Shown: positions 8,161-17,400 of the stretch, one piece after another
How positions within the stretch are numbered: position 1 is the first letter of the stretch
Layout: every line of letters begins with the position of its first letter
Source: Chrysochromulina tobinii
Lineage: Eukaryota; Haptophyta; Prymnesiales; Chrysochromulinaceae
NCBI GenBank assembly: GCA_001275005.1
Contig: JWZX01001823.1
Coordinates: forward strand, 1 to 18,452
Length of the DNA: 18,452 bases
Reading direction: 5' to 3'
The notes under the pieces: generated by a model
Database searches by the model: none
Told to the model about the DNA's origin: nothing
Seen by the model: the letters and a program-made list of their open reading frames with translations, nothing else
Program-made: the position numbers and the translations under genes

Positions 8161-8692
8161 TTACTCCGCCTTCGCAGGTGGCCCCTCGACCTCCACGAGC
8201 TCGTCGAGCGCAAAGTTGTTGGTCGCGACGCCGGCGTAGTTGACCTTCTCGAAGCGCACGACGACAGGGTAGCGATCACCGGATTTCGCGATCGTCGCCA
8301 CCGACCCACTGCGATCAGACACGAATTTCACATGCACCGCCAGTGAGAAGCTCAGTGGCAATGCGAGGCACACTAGCCAGAGCACATCTGCAGGATTCAA
8401 GTGCGGGCGCTCACGTCTCCTGGTACCAGTATGACTCCGGCCGCATGATGCGCACAATCGAGCCGCGGGTAAGCGCCATGTCCACCACCTGCCGAAGCAC
8501 GCCACACGCACGGCGGTCGGCGTATGAATTAAGCAGCTTGCCTTCCCCCGCCATACCCCCCCGTTACGCGGTCGGTTCAAGCAAGTGCCTCCAGCTTCGT
8601 ACCGGAGCAACCGACGTGCGGAAAGCAGCCTGGGGGCCAAACGCAAACGCCTCGCTCGACGCCACAAGGAGAGCCAGCAACATGGAACGCAT
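8161..8692 (-). CDS. psaE: Photosystem I subunit IV, nuclear, plastid-targeted
   Basis: Three exons read on the minus strand: 8692-8603, 8488-8415 and 8308-8161, giving 103 residues. The mature part matches the small SH3-like PsaE protein: [18 protein letters not shown], then [18 protein letters not shown] and [13 protein letters not shown]. PsaE sits on the stromal face of photosystem I and helps ferredoxin docking and cyclic flow. Residues 1-30 are a targeting sequence. [17 protein letters not shown] is a signal peptide, and cleavage near AFA would expose F-G-P-Q-A-A-F, the phenylalanine motif of complex red plastids. The joins are phase 0 (GCTCCG|GTACGA, with CGGCAG|GTG) and phase 2 (GAGAC|GTGAGC, with TCGCAG|T); both restore the conserved frame exactly. 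A shorter start at 8683 is also possible. Confidence 0.92.
8309..8414 (-). other. psaE intron 2, 106 bp
   Basis: Minus-strand donor GAGAC|GTGAGCG and acceptor GATCGCAG|TGGG, phase 2. Removing it joins YWYQET to [10 protein letters not shown], exactly where other PsaE proteins read on without interruption. Confidence 0.88.
8489..8602 (-). other. psaE intron 1, 114 bp
   Basis: Minus-strand donor GCTCCG|GTACGAAG and acceptor TTCGGCAG|GTGGTG, phase 0. It separates the targeting presequence from the conserved PsaE domain, an arrangement often taken as a sign of presequence acquisition by exon joining. Confidence 0.8.
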
Positions 8693-9327
8693 CTCGCACG
8701 TGTGAGGCGTCTGAGAGCGAGAATCGTTGCGGGCGCACGCTCTATGAGGACCGGTCAGGGCGGCGCGGGCGATGGGCACGTTGCCTGGTGGCGCACCAGC
8801 AAAAGCAGATCTCAACGCGGCTGATCGACCCCTTTGGAAAAGAATTAATCACACTTTCCCACACGCGCGGTCGTGGGCGCGCAAACTAACGATCTCGAAA
8901 TGAAAAAGATAGGGACCAAGCACTGGAGAACTCCGGGTTGTGCTTGTTTAGATACTTGGTTGTTTCGACCCAGCCTTCCAAGCTTGCGTTGCTCCGCCGC
9001 GCACCTCCCTCCTGAACACTCCTGTGCCTCCTCCCAGTCCCACCGCGGCTCCGCGCTAAATTACCTAAAAGCCTTTAAGCGCTAAGGCTCCGCTTACTTC
9101 TTACCACCGTGAACTTAAAACTACCGGGTACCGGCGAACGTGGCAACTTCGTCGATAGGACGATGCAGACGCACCTCCGGCTTATAAACCTCCGGCAACC
9201 CTAGCCTTAGTCTACGGAACACTACACAAGATCTCAGACTGTCAGACACGGCACGGCCACGGAGATCACAATGTTGATTGTACGGACCTATACCCAGTGC
9301 TACCAAATCCATTCGGTTTCTGTTTTC
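8693..9327. other. Intergenic region, no gene recognised
   Basis: The 635 bp between psaE and the 3' end of the P2X-like gene hold no supported gene. The psaE promoter must lie in the part nearest 8693, and the 3' untranslated region of the P2X-like gene in the part nearest 9327. A small repeated motif, ACCTCCGGCTTATAAACCTC, sits at about 9173-9200. No clear core-promoter element is visible. Confidence 0.45.
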
Positions 9328-11805
9328 TCAAACGTTCTGCTTCACCTCGTCGCCAGCCTGAGCCTCTAGATCGGGCTCCGACTCCATTTTCTTCGGCGTC
9401 TCCTTCTTGGGCGTTCCGCTTACATCCGCCCCCGGCTCCCAGATTATAGTGAACTTGATGACACCGCCGCCATCGGAGAGGGCTTCGCAGAACTCTATCG
9501 TGTCGGTCGCCTCGAGTGCGGATATGTCGACCGACACCGATCCCATCAAGTCGTCCGAATCCAGGAGGCCGTCCTTGTCGAACACCCTGAGCTCGAATCC
9601 TGCGCTGATGACCGTCCTTAACGACACCTTTATGTCCTTGCCCTCTTTGAACTCGAGCTCCTCGTCCCAGGTGGGGTCGAGTGTCTTCTTGATGACGTTG
9701 CTCGTCTTCTTCTTCTTGCCACGCACTAACTGAACGTATGGGTCGCTAGTGCCGCCCTTATCCAGGGCCGTCAGCCCACTCGCCGAGGCCAGGTGCACAC
9801 GCATCGTGCCCGACTTTGATAGCCTTGCTTCTTTCTCCTCGGCGCTCTGCTCGATCGTGGCACCTGGCTTTGGAGAGCAGGCCTTGAGACCCTGTTCCTC
9901 CTCCTCCTGATCCTCCTGATCCTCCTCCTCCTCCTCCTCCTCCTCCTCCTCTCCCGTAACCTTCTCCTCCTTAGCAGGCTTATTTGCTGCAACTCTCACT
10001 TGCTCCTCCTCAAACGCCTTCCTGCACCTCTCGCGCATCGCGTCGTCTTCAGCTTCCACCTTCTCCCTCATAAAGGTGTCAAAGTCTTTGCCAGCCTTCT
10101 TGGCTTTCCTCTGGAGGAGCTTGAGGGCTTTCTCAGTGGCCTCCTGCCTTGCTTTCTTCTTTGCGGCTGCCGCCTCCTTCTCCATCTTTATCTTCTCCTT
10201 CATAGACGGTTCAATCACCTTCTTAACCGGTGGCTTCTTGCCCGTTTTCGATGCCGCTGCTGCATCCTCTTTTTCATCTTCCAGCATGTACCTGTCGAAC
10301 ATGGCCTTGGTGTCCTTGAGGAAGAGTTCAAAGTTACACGCATCACCCTCGATGCACGTCATGAACTCGACAAAATTGAGGCCCTTGGGCTCGCCATTGA
10401 GCGACGGCTCACTGTCCGCAGCGGCGAGGATGTTGCGAGCAATCATAAAGGCCTGCTCCCACGACACTCCCTCCACACTGGCAAAGGCACGGGCAATGTC
10501 CTCGGCCTCGATCGTTCCATCGCAGAAGCGGTCAAACTTGGGGTATGTTGCTGCCGCGAGGGCGGCCTTCATCCCAATCTCCGCAAACTCAGATTTCTTG
10601 GAGACGAGCTCGCAGCGCTTGTTGCGCAGGACGACCGACTCGGCGCCGAGGCAATTGAAGGCGTAGAGGTCGGTCAACGTGTTGGCAAATTTGAGCATGA
10701 CCAGGCCTGACAGTACCACGCTGAGCAGGTAAAAAAAGTTGAACTCGAAGATGCGGCCGGTGGTGGTGAACTGGAATTGGATTCCATGCCTCCATCTCTC
10801 GACCAAGTGGTACTCCTGCGGGGTGTGCCGCGGCAGGGTCGGGTATCTCACCCACGTCTTCTCTACGCCGGCACTATTCCACGTGCCGCCCTCGTGCGTC
10901 GACCTCACGTTTGCGTGCACGTCCTTCTTGCCGACGACCGCCCGGCCCGAGACCGGATCGACGTTAGAGTACTCGATCTCGATCTTGACCTTTGCGCCCG
11001 TCGTGCGAAACGTCGCCCGGCGGCCTTGAGGGTCGGGGGGCACCTGGAAATTCGGCACGTCTAGCGTCAGGTCCGCGGCTGCGAGCCAGTCGCGCACCGA
11101 AAGCCGGATGGTCTGCCTGTCGCCAATGACCAACTTCGAGCCGTTGAGGAATATGATGTTGCTGTACAGGTCATTTACCTCGGCGGACGCGCCACTCAGC
11201 CCGATGATCGTCGTCGAGTAAGCGTGTTCGTACGCTAGAGTCATGTCCTCCACCGCAAGTGGGTAGACGGCCTTCTGCGTGACACAGCCGCACTGCCCTG
11301 AGGCGCGCCTGTATCTGAATCCACCTCCTGCCGTGCACATCGTTGCTCTACTGTCACGGTCCACGCCCGTGGCCGACAGGTTACACGGCCAGCCGAGGGT
11401 GATGGTCTCCATAATTGAGGTCGTGAAAAACACGTCAAGAGCACTTTTCTGCGTGAGCTCAGCAGAGAGCAGGGCCTGGCAGTCGGGGTAACCAAACTGG
11501 TACGCTTCGGAAGCGTAGGTGTAGGTTGCATTGCCACAGTACGGCTGCGTATTGATGTAGCCCGGCCGATTGGTGGAGAGCAGCATGGTTCCGGTCTCGT
11601 CCCAAGGATTGACAACACCACCCGGCACCTCGACAAGGCCCCACCCGTCGTTGATCCACAACTGCAAAATGACTATGAACAAGGCGGCGATCTGACCAGT
11701 CCGGAAAAAGATGCCGACGCGGGGCACATCGACGATCATGTACTTCTCGGTGCGATAGGTGCGAAGGGCGGCAGGGAGGAAATCAAGTCCAAGAAGGGCA
11801 GACAT
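9328..11805 (-). CDS. P2X-like channel with EF-hand-like and C2 tail
   Basis: One uninterrupted frame of 825 residues from the ATG at 11805; the TTG 12 bases upstream is not used. P2X receptors are trimeric ATP-gated cation channels with two helices and a large ectodomain. Here the family's N-terminal Y-x-T-x-K motif is YRTEK (residues 17-21). Helix 1 is about 30-51, the ectodomain about 52-353 with six cysteines, and helix 2 about 354-380 after the P2X-like GIQFQFTTTGRIFEFN. The ~440-residue tail is unusual. It has an EF-hand-like loop at 425-436 (D-x-F-x-D-G-x-I-x-x-x-D), a charged Lys/Glu coiled-coil region, a long Glu run near 620, and a C2 domain at about 667-775. The C2 domain keeps five loop aspartates (682, 688, 743, 745, 751) typical of calcium-dependent membrane binding. 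Lysines matching the classical ATP site are not evident, so the ligand is uncertain. Confidence 0.78.
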   Translation of the reverse strand: MSALLGLDFLPAALRTYRTEKYMIVDVPRVGIFFRTGQIAALFIVILQLWINDGWGLVEVPGGVVNPWDETGTMLLSTNRPGYINTQPYCGNATYTYASEAYQFGYPDCQALLSAELTQKSALDVFFTTSIMETITLGWPCNLSATGVDRDSRATMCTAGGGFRYRRASGQCGCVTQKAVYPLAVEDMTLAYEHAYSTTIIGLSGASAEVNDLYSNIIFLNGSKLVIGDRQTIRLSVRDWLAAADLTLDVPNFQVPPDPQGRRATFRTTGAKVKIEIEYSNVDPVSGRAVVGKKDVHANVRSTHEGGTWNSAGVEKTWVRYPTLPRHTPQEYHLVERWRHGIQFQFTTTGRIFEFNFFYLLSVVLSGLVMLKFANTLTDLYAFNCLGAESVVLRNKRCELVSKKSEFAEIGMKAALAAATYPKFDRFCDGTIEAEDIARAFASVEGVSWEQAFMIARNILAAADSEPSLNGEPKGLNFVEFMTCIEGDACNFELFLKDTKAMFDRYMLEDEKEDAAAASKTGKKPPVKKVIEPSMKEKIKMEKEAAAAKKKARQEATEKALKLLQRKAKKAGKDFDTFMREKVEAEDDAMRERCRKAFEEEQVRVAANKPAKEEKVTGEEEEEEEEEEDQEDQEEEEQGLKACSPKPGATIEQSAEEKEARLSKSGTMRVHLASASGLTALDKGGTSDPYVQLVRGKKKKTSNVIKKTLDPTWDEELEFKEGKDIKVSLRTVISAGFELRVFDKDGLLDSDDLMGSVSVDISALEATDTIEFCEALSDGGGVIKFTIIWEPGADVSGTPKKETPKKMESEPDLEAQAGDEVKQNV
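9901..9952 (-). repeat. GAG/GAT triplet run coding poly-Glu
   Basis: A CTC-rich plus-strand tract (TCCTCC repeated) encodes an acidic EEEEEEEEEE and EDQEDQEEEE run between the coiled-coil region and the C2 domain of the P2X-like protein. It is a triplet repeat and likely to vary in length. Confidence 0.75.
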
Positions 11806-12120
11806 GTCTGAGTCCAAAGCCGATGCCGCAGTCCGGCGCCGCCCAAGCTGCTTTGCGTCCGTCTGAGTTTGGGCCCGCGGTCGGTTGATTCAAAGAGTCG
11901 CTCCGCGATCGTAAAGCTCACGACGGCGTTTCTGCTTCCAGTCTGCGCGTGCGTAGTTACGGGGGTTTTCGGTCAAAAGACTTTGGGCGACGGTTTCATT
12001 TTTAGTTTCTATCGGTTTCGCAACACTCGAGCGCGGAGGGACACGAACAAGGCCGAGCCGAGAGTGTCGAGCGAAGGGTCGCGCCTAGCGGCTCGAACAG
12101 CGCTGTAGACGTTGGCTTCT
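11806..12120. promoter_or_regulatory. Divergent promoter region, 315 bp
   Basis: It separates the start of the P2X-like gene (minus) from the start of the prepeptidase-domain gene (plus), so it should carry both promoters and leaders. An AT-richer patch (TTTCATTTTTAGTTTCTATC) at about 11994-12013 stands out. No conserved element can be named with confidence. Confidence 0.4.
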
Positions 12121-14319
12121 ATGCCGCAGGAGATCCAGCTGCCCTCGTCTATCACCACCGCCGTGTACGACGGCAGGAAAGTCGAGGTGGTGACCTATTC
12201 TGACCCGGATGCGAAGCCGCCCGAGCATCGCTGGGATGCGTCGCGGAAGATCCCGCCTCCGCCGCCCTCTCGGGAGAAGATTAAGCGCGTTCTTGCGGAG
12301 GAGGCGCAGCGATCGCAATTTCAGGCGAGGCGTGTTGGCGCGTATTGCAAGGCAACGTTTGACAGCCCGCGGCCGATGGGCCTCGCCAGCGGAGACCTTC
12401 CCTACTTTGAGCTTGAGTGGGCAGCGAACGCGCCAGCAGATGTGCGGCTCAACCTCGACTACAGCACGCGCATGGCTGTGCCAGCGTCCATCTCAGCTGT
12501 TCGACGTGAGCGCGGAGAACGCTGCGCCGAGCGTATGTGGCTCTCGCCGATCGGACGGCCATATGAGACGCTCGGAGAGGTGCCCCTGTATCCGGCACAC
12601 GTGAGGCCCGGCGAGCGGCCGAAGCCGCTCAACATCCGCGGCGAGAACTGGCGGCCGCCCTATGAGTCCAACGGCGAGGACGACATCCGGTCGCTCGCAC
12701 CCGGCGCGCCGCTCGAGGGGATGGTTCCCAAAGATGGGATGCGTTATTTCGCATGCAATGCACCCAAGGACCATCACGTCACGGTGGCGCTCGAGGTGAT
12801 GCAAGGCGACCCGGACTTGTTCGTGTCCGCGCAGATCAAGAGGCCGAACGCGGACCGGTTCACGTGGCGCTCCAACTCGAGTGGCGACACCGACGGCATC
12901 ACGATCGAAGCCGGTGGTGCCCATCCAGACCCCAATGCGCATCCGGAGGGCGGATTGTACTACATTGGAGTCTTCGGCGAGAAGCAATCTGACTTCAAGA
13001 TCTCGGTGCGCTACTGGAAGCCGCAAATCTACCTGCCGCCCTCGCCGCGTCGCAAGATTGGGCGAGGCACTCAGATCATCCACAAGCACCTTCGGCGCTC
13101 CGCCTCGCGTCTCGCGTCCTTACGAAGCGGCGCGGCTGCTCCGGGGGCCAATCTGAGCGGCGCCGTCGCCGCGCTGCCGCTGAGTGCCCACCACGGCGCC
13201 GATGAGCAGGGGCGCGGCGGCTTTTCGGACGGTAGCGAGAGTGAGAGCGACGAGGGCGGTGCCAATGGCAATGAGCAGGGCAAGGCCGACAGTGGCGCTG
13301 CGTCTTCTGAAGTGCCGGCCGTAAAGCTGCTCGACGCACATCTACGTGCAGGCCGCCCGGCGGCAAAGTTGTTACGTTCATACTCGGAGCTGGCTCTGCG
13401 TGGCGCGCCGCGCGCCGCCACCCAGGTTGCCCTGAGCCACTCGTTTGAGACGCTGCCGTTGCGAGGTCTCGTTCCACGCGAGGAGGAGGAGGAGGAGGGC
13501 ACTGACGAAACTGACGGGGGCAGCCGCCGCGACAGAGGCGGCAGAGGAGGCGAACGTGGCGGCGACAGAGGCGGCGGCGCGCGCGCAAGCGGCAGCAGCG
13601 CCGTGCTCAAGCCCGCGACCTACGTTACCAGCCTCACCGCACACAAGTCCCCCCACGAGCCCCCGGGGAAGTCACCGGGGGGGAGGTCACCGGGGGGCAG
13701 GTCCCCGGGGGCTATGCCGCGGCTCACGTCGCCGCTCGGACAGCGCTCAGGACGGCGCGCGGGCGGTGCTCTGGACGGCGCGGGCGCATCGCCCGAGCGC
13801 GCGCGCTCGCCGCCGGAGCCCCCACTCGACTTGAAGTGGCAGCCCCCCAAAGGGTACAAGTGGACAGATCTGCCCAAAGGGTCGCGCCTGGTGCAGGCGC
13901 TGCATGAGACTGTGGAACTGAGATCCGATCTCGAGGCGCGGCTCGAGCGGCAGCTGCGCGAGCTTGAGCAGAAGCGCGCGCTCACGTACATCGCGCGCAC
14001 GCACGCACTCAACGCCATCGACCCGACCACCCATGTCCTTGAGCCAAACTCCGTACGCAAGTCGACACAGTGGATGCTCGCAAGCTACGAGAAGAACAAG
14101 CGCGAGGCTGAGGCGCACGCGGCCGCGGAGGCGGCGAAGCGCGAGGCGGAGGAGGCGGCGCTGGCAGCGGCGCTGGCGGCGAAGGTCTCGTTCAAAGACC
14201 ATCCAACGGTCAAGAAGATCGACACCAAGTTTCGTGCAGAGTCGACGGCCAGTCCTCATAAGTCTCACTATGGGAGCAGGCTGGGCCCGGCCTCTTTGGC
14301 GTTGCGCAAGAGCAGGTGA
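12121..14319 (+). CDS. Prepeptidase-C-like domain and coiled-coil protein
   Basis: The frame gives 732 residues from the ATG at 12121; a longer frame begins only with a TTG. Function is unknown. Residues about 198-298 resemble the bacterial or archaeal prepeptidase C-terminal (PPC) beta-sandwich: MRYFACNAPKDHHVTVALEV, then GDPDLFVS, then GGLYYIGVFG and DFKISVRYW. No peptidase domain accompanies it, and no signal peptide is visible. Residues about 320-570 are low complexity: serine/acidic, an RGG-like block (GGRGGERGGDRGGG), and three SPGGR-type repeats. The C-terminal ~160 residues start with a Trp-containing motif (LKWQPPKGYKWTDLPKGSRL) and form a long charged, then Ala/Glu-rich coiled coil. 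The conserved C-terminal segment suggests a structural or scaffold role inside the cell, which is inference. Its stop lies 93 bp before the next start. Confidence 0.75.
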   Translation: MPQEIQLPSSITTAVYDGRKVEVVTYSDPDAKPPEHRWDASRKIPPPPPSREKIKRVLAEEAQRSQFQARRVGAYCKATFDSPRPMGLASGDLPYFELEWAANAPADVRLNLDYSTRMAVPASISAVRRERGERCAERMWLSPIGRPYETLGEVPLYPAHVRPGERPKPLNIRGENWRPPYESNGEDDIRSLAPGAPLEGMVPKDGMRYFACNAPKDHHVTVALEVMQGDPDLFVSAQIKRPNADRFTWRSNSSGDTDGITIEAGGAHPDPNAHPEGGLYYIGVFGEKQSDFKISVRYWKPQIYLPPSPRRKIGRGTQIIHKHLRRSASRLASLRSGAAAPGANLSGAVAALPLSAHHGADEQGRGGFSDGSESESDEGGANGNEQGKADSGAASSEVPAVKLLDAHLRAGRPAAKLLRSYSELALRGAPRAATQVALSHSFETLPLRGLVPREEEEEEGTDETDGGSRRDRGGRGGERGGDRGGGARASGSSAVLKPATYVTSLTAHKSPHEPPGKSPGGRSPGGRSPGAMPRLTSPLGQRSGRRAGGALDGAGASPERARSPPEPPLDLKWQPPKGYKWTDLPKGSRLVQALHETVELRSDLEARLERQLRELEQKRALTYIARTHALNAIDPTTHVLEPNSVRKSTQWMLASYEKNKREAEAHAAAEAAKREAEEAALAAALAAKVSFKDHPTVKKIDTKFRAESTASPHKSHYGSRLGPASLALRKSR
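13668..13712 (+). repeat. 15-bp in-frame tandem repeat (SPGGR)
   Basis: Three imperfect 15-bp units of the type TCACCGGGGGG(G/C)AGG encode SPGGK/R repeats in the disordered middle of the PPC-domain protein. The unit is a multiple of three, so copy changes would keep the frame. Confidence 0.65.
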
Positions 14320-14412
14320 GCGTGTGGAGGATGCGGACAGTGCTGAAGTGCTGTCTAGCGATTTTCCGTTTCAACAAACCAAAATACGCGCCGGCGTGGG
14401 CGCGGTATATCC

Positions 14413-17400
14413 ATGCAAACCTTGTCGCAGTGGCTGTCCGATTCCTCTAGAAGCTGCGCGCCGCTCACAGACACACTTGCGCGGCAGCACGCGCGCGACC
14501 AAGTGCTCTTCGTCACCTTCACCAACTTTGAGCAGGTTGTGTTTGCCGTCAACTGGGCAAGGCAGCTCAAGGTCGTTGGGCTGCGTGGCTTGGTCGGTAC
14601 CCCGGTGGAGCTGCCACCCGCTCACATGCACAACATTCGGGCGGCTGGCAGCAGCTTATTTTGCGCCAACAGCGAGCTGATACGGCGCAACCCCCAGGCA
14701 GGCCGATGGGCCGAGGTTGCGCCGCTGCTGCGCTTTGGGCTGCACGTCATCATCTCGGACTCGGATGTCTCGTGGCTGCGCAATCCGACGGCCTACTTTC
14801 ACGAAGTGCGTCGCAAGCACCCGGCCGTCGACTTTTTGCTGTGCACAGATCGGGCCTACAACGGCTACAACGGCGCACCGCTGCTGGCCGCGCCGCACCA
14901 CAGCGCCGACCTTGATCCGCACGACCTTGATCTCGAGGCGGATGGCGAGTTTATGGCGGTTCCGTCGTACAACATCGGCATCATGGTGCTGTACGCGCAC
15001 GCCGCGGCCAACCTCTCCGCAATGATCGACGTGCTTTGGATCGACGCCGTCTCGCGCACGGTCATCGAGAGAGGGCGCAAGGAGCCGATGCGCGGTGGGC
15101 TCTCCGCTTGGGATCAAGGCCCCATCAATAAGTTCGTGCTGCACGGCCGTGCTCTTCCACACGATAGGCAAGAGCTCGTATGCCCTCGATTGCCCTAATT
15201 GCCCTAATTGCCCTAATTGCCCTAATTGCCCTAATTGCCCTAATTGCTCTTCCACACGATAGGGCACTCGTGCTCATCGACCGAGCGCTGCCGTCAGTCG
15301 GCGAGCTCAGCTCTTCGATCGGCGAGCTATCCAATACGCAGAAACAGCTCTACGAGCAGCTCACGGCTCGGGGGACGCTCAGCACGACGCCCAGCACACG
15401 CCGAGGGCGAGGCACAAGGGTGCGAGTCCGCACGGGCATGCTGATGACCTCTGATGACCTCTGATGAACCCTGATGACCTCTGATGATCTCTGATGACCT
15501 CTGATGAACCCTGATGACCTCTGATGACCTCTGATGACCTCTGATGACCTATGATGACCTATGATGACCTATGATGGCCTCTGGATTACCTCCATCATCA
15601 GGTGCGACTCCACATGGGCGTGCTGCCCATGCTTCAGTTTGCAACGTCCTTCACCTTCTTTATCAAGGCGGACCTTCGCGCCCACTACGGCGCCCGACCG
15701 TACTCGCTGCACGCCATCTATTCGCACGGCTCGAGCTTGCAGCGCAAGCGCGCGCTGCTGCGCGAGGCGCACGGCTGGGTCGACCCTCCGGAGTACTATG
15801 GCGCGACAGCCGCAGGTGCGATGCCGGCGCAGGGCTCGGCATGTGGCATTCCCACCTCAGTGGTCTCTAAGCTCGTGCAGGCCCGACTCTGCATGCAGGG
15901 CGCGCCGCAGCGCTACCTCGTGTACGGCGCGAGCTTGTCCGAGCGCGCGCGTCGTCTCGGTGGCTTCGAGACCATTCTCTCGCAGCTGAAACGCTTCGAG
16001 CTCGCCGTTCGAGTCGCCTCACTCACGAACCGGACGCTTGTGCTGCCTCGGCTAAGGTATTGGCGCCCTCGAGATGGCCTCTGATGACCTCTGACGACCT
16101 CTGACGTCTTCTGCTGACCTCTGGTGACCTCTGATGACCTCTGACGTCTTCTGATGACCTCTGATGACCTCTGATGACCTCTGACGTCTTCTGATGACAT
16201 ATGATGACCTCTGATGACCCATGGATTGCCTCCCTCATCAGGTGTGGCGCCCTCGGGATGGCCTACCCCTGCTACGCGTGGTACCATCGGGCCACGACGA
16301 GCGCGGGCTTCCGGAATGATGCTGTGCCCATGCCAAGCACGTGCCCCACATACTACTGGTTCAACCATGATCTCGCAGAGGTCCTCAGGATCCAGCTGCG
16401 CGAGCCCACGTTCCTCTCAAACCCGCGCTTCGCACGAGAGATCCTCGACAGCCGCGCGATCCTCGACATTGCCGGTGGTGCCGGCGGTGCCGGCGGCCGG
16501 CGAGCCAACAGCAGAACAAGCACCAGCACCAGCACCAGCACCAGCACCAGCACCAGCACCACAAGCAGCAGCAGCATGAGCAGCAAGGTCGATGGCGACG
16601 GCGGCGACGGAGGACATGCTGGCGCTCTTGGGCAGGTTGGCGGCGCAAGTGACGATGGTGACAAAGGTGCGCTGCGACTCGTCTCGCCGTCGCGCACGAC
16701 GCCCGCGCAGCTCGCTCGTCTACTCACGCGCGCTGAGGGTGCACGAATCCTCTACATACGGGACATCACCCCGCTGGTGCTTGAGGGTGCTGCGCGGATA
16801 CCCCCGCTCACCGTGGACGATCGCAGGGTCGCACCCAATCCCGGGCTGGGCGGCGGTGTGCACGAGCTGACCCAACTCACCGCCGGCTTCTGGTTCGCTG
16901 ATTGCCTCTGATAACCTCTGACGACCTCTGCGAACCTCTGATGTCGTCTGATGTCGCCTTGAGAGAGAACCTCTGATGACCTTTGATGACCCCTGATGGC
17001 CCCTGATGACCGCTGATGACCTCTGATGACTTCTGATGACTTCTGATGCGCTGATTTCTGATGACCTTAGATGACCTTAGATGGCCTCTGAGAACCTCTG
17101 ATGACGATCTCTTCCCGCCAGGTGCACACCGTGCGTGATCACGCGGCGCGGCGGCGTCATTCAAGAAGTCAACCGCACGACAGTGCGCGAGCTCGAAAAG
17201 TATTGCCGCGTGGAGGCTCGCGGTCTATTGGGCTACCCTAGCTCACGCCAGACGTGTTGCCAGAAGATCAAGAGCGCACATGGTTGCCCTATATGCGCGC
17301 CAGGCCAGCGTGCCACACGCAACGAGAGCTTGTTGCCCTTCCACATGCGCCAGTACCTGCCCGCGTGGGCGAAGATGCCGGAGCCGCCGCTACCGCAGCT

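Noticed and set aside
8161-8667. Single 168-residue protein read straight through the psaE introns
   Set aside because: Only the C-terminal third is PsaE-like. Splicing at consensus sites restores the conserved [13 protein letters not shown] segment, which the unspliced frame destroys.
10000-10710. Long plus-strand open frames across the P2X-like gene
   Set aside because: They are antisense shadows of the lysine/glutamate-rich coding region. Their composition (Leu- and Phe-rich) follows from the complement.
15185-15245. CCCTAATTG repeat as an internal telomere-like sequence
   Set aside because: The period is 9 bp (ATTGCCCTA), not the 6- or 7-bp telomeric unit, and the array lies inside an intron bounded by a local duplication.
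15440-15580. C-box (TGATGA) and D-box (CTGA) motifs suggesting a snoRNA cluster
   Set aside because: Both motifs arise automatically from the 10-bp repeat CTGATGACCT. The spacing is far too short for a C/D snoRNA and there are no terminal stems.
16023-17164. Minus-strand open frames reading repeated SSEVIRGHQR
   Set aside because: They are the antisense of the CTGATGACCT intron repeats and lie inside introns of a plus-strand gene with good protein evidence.
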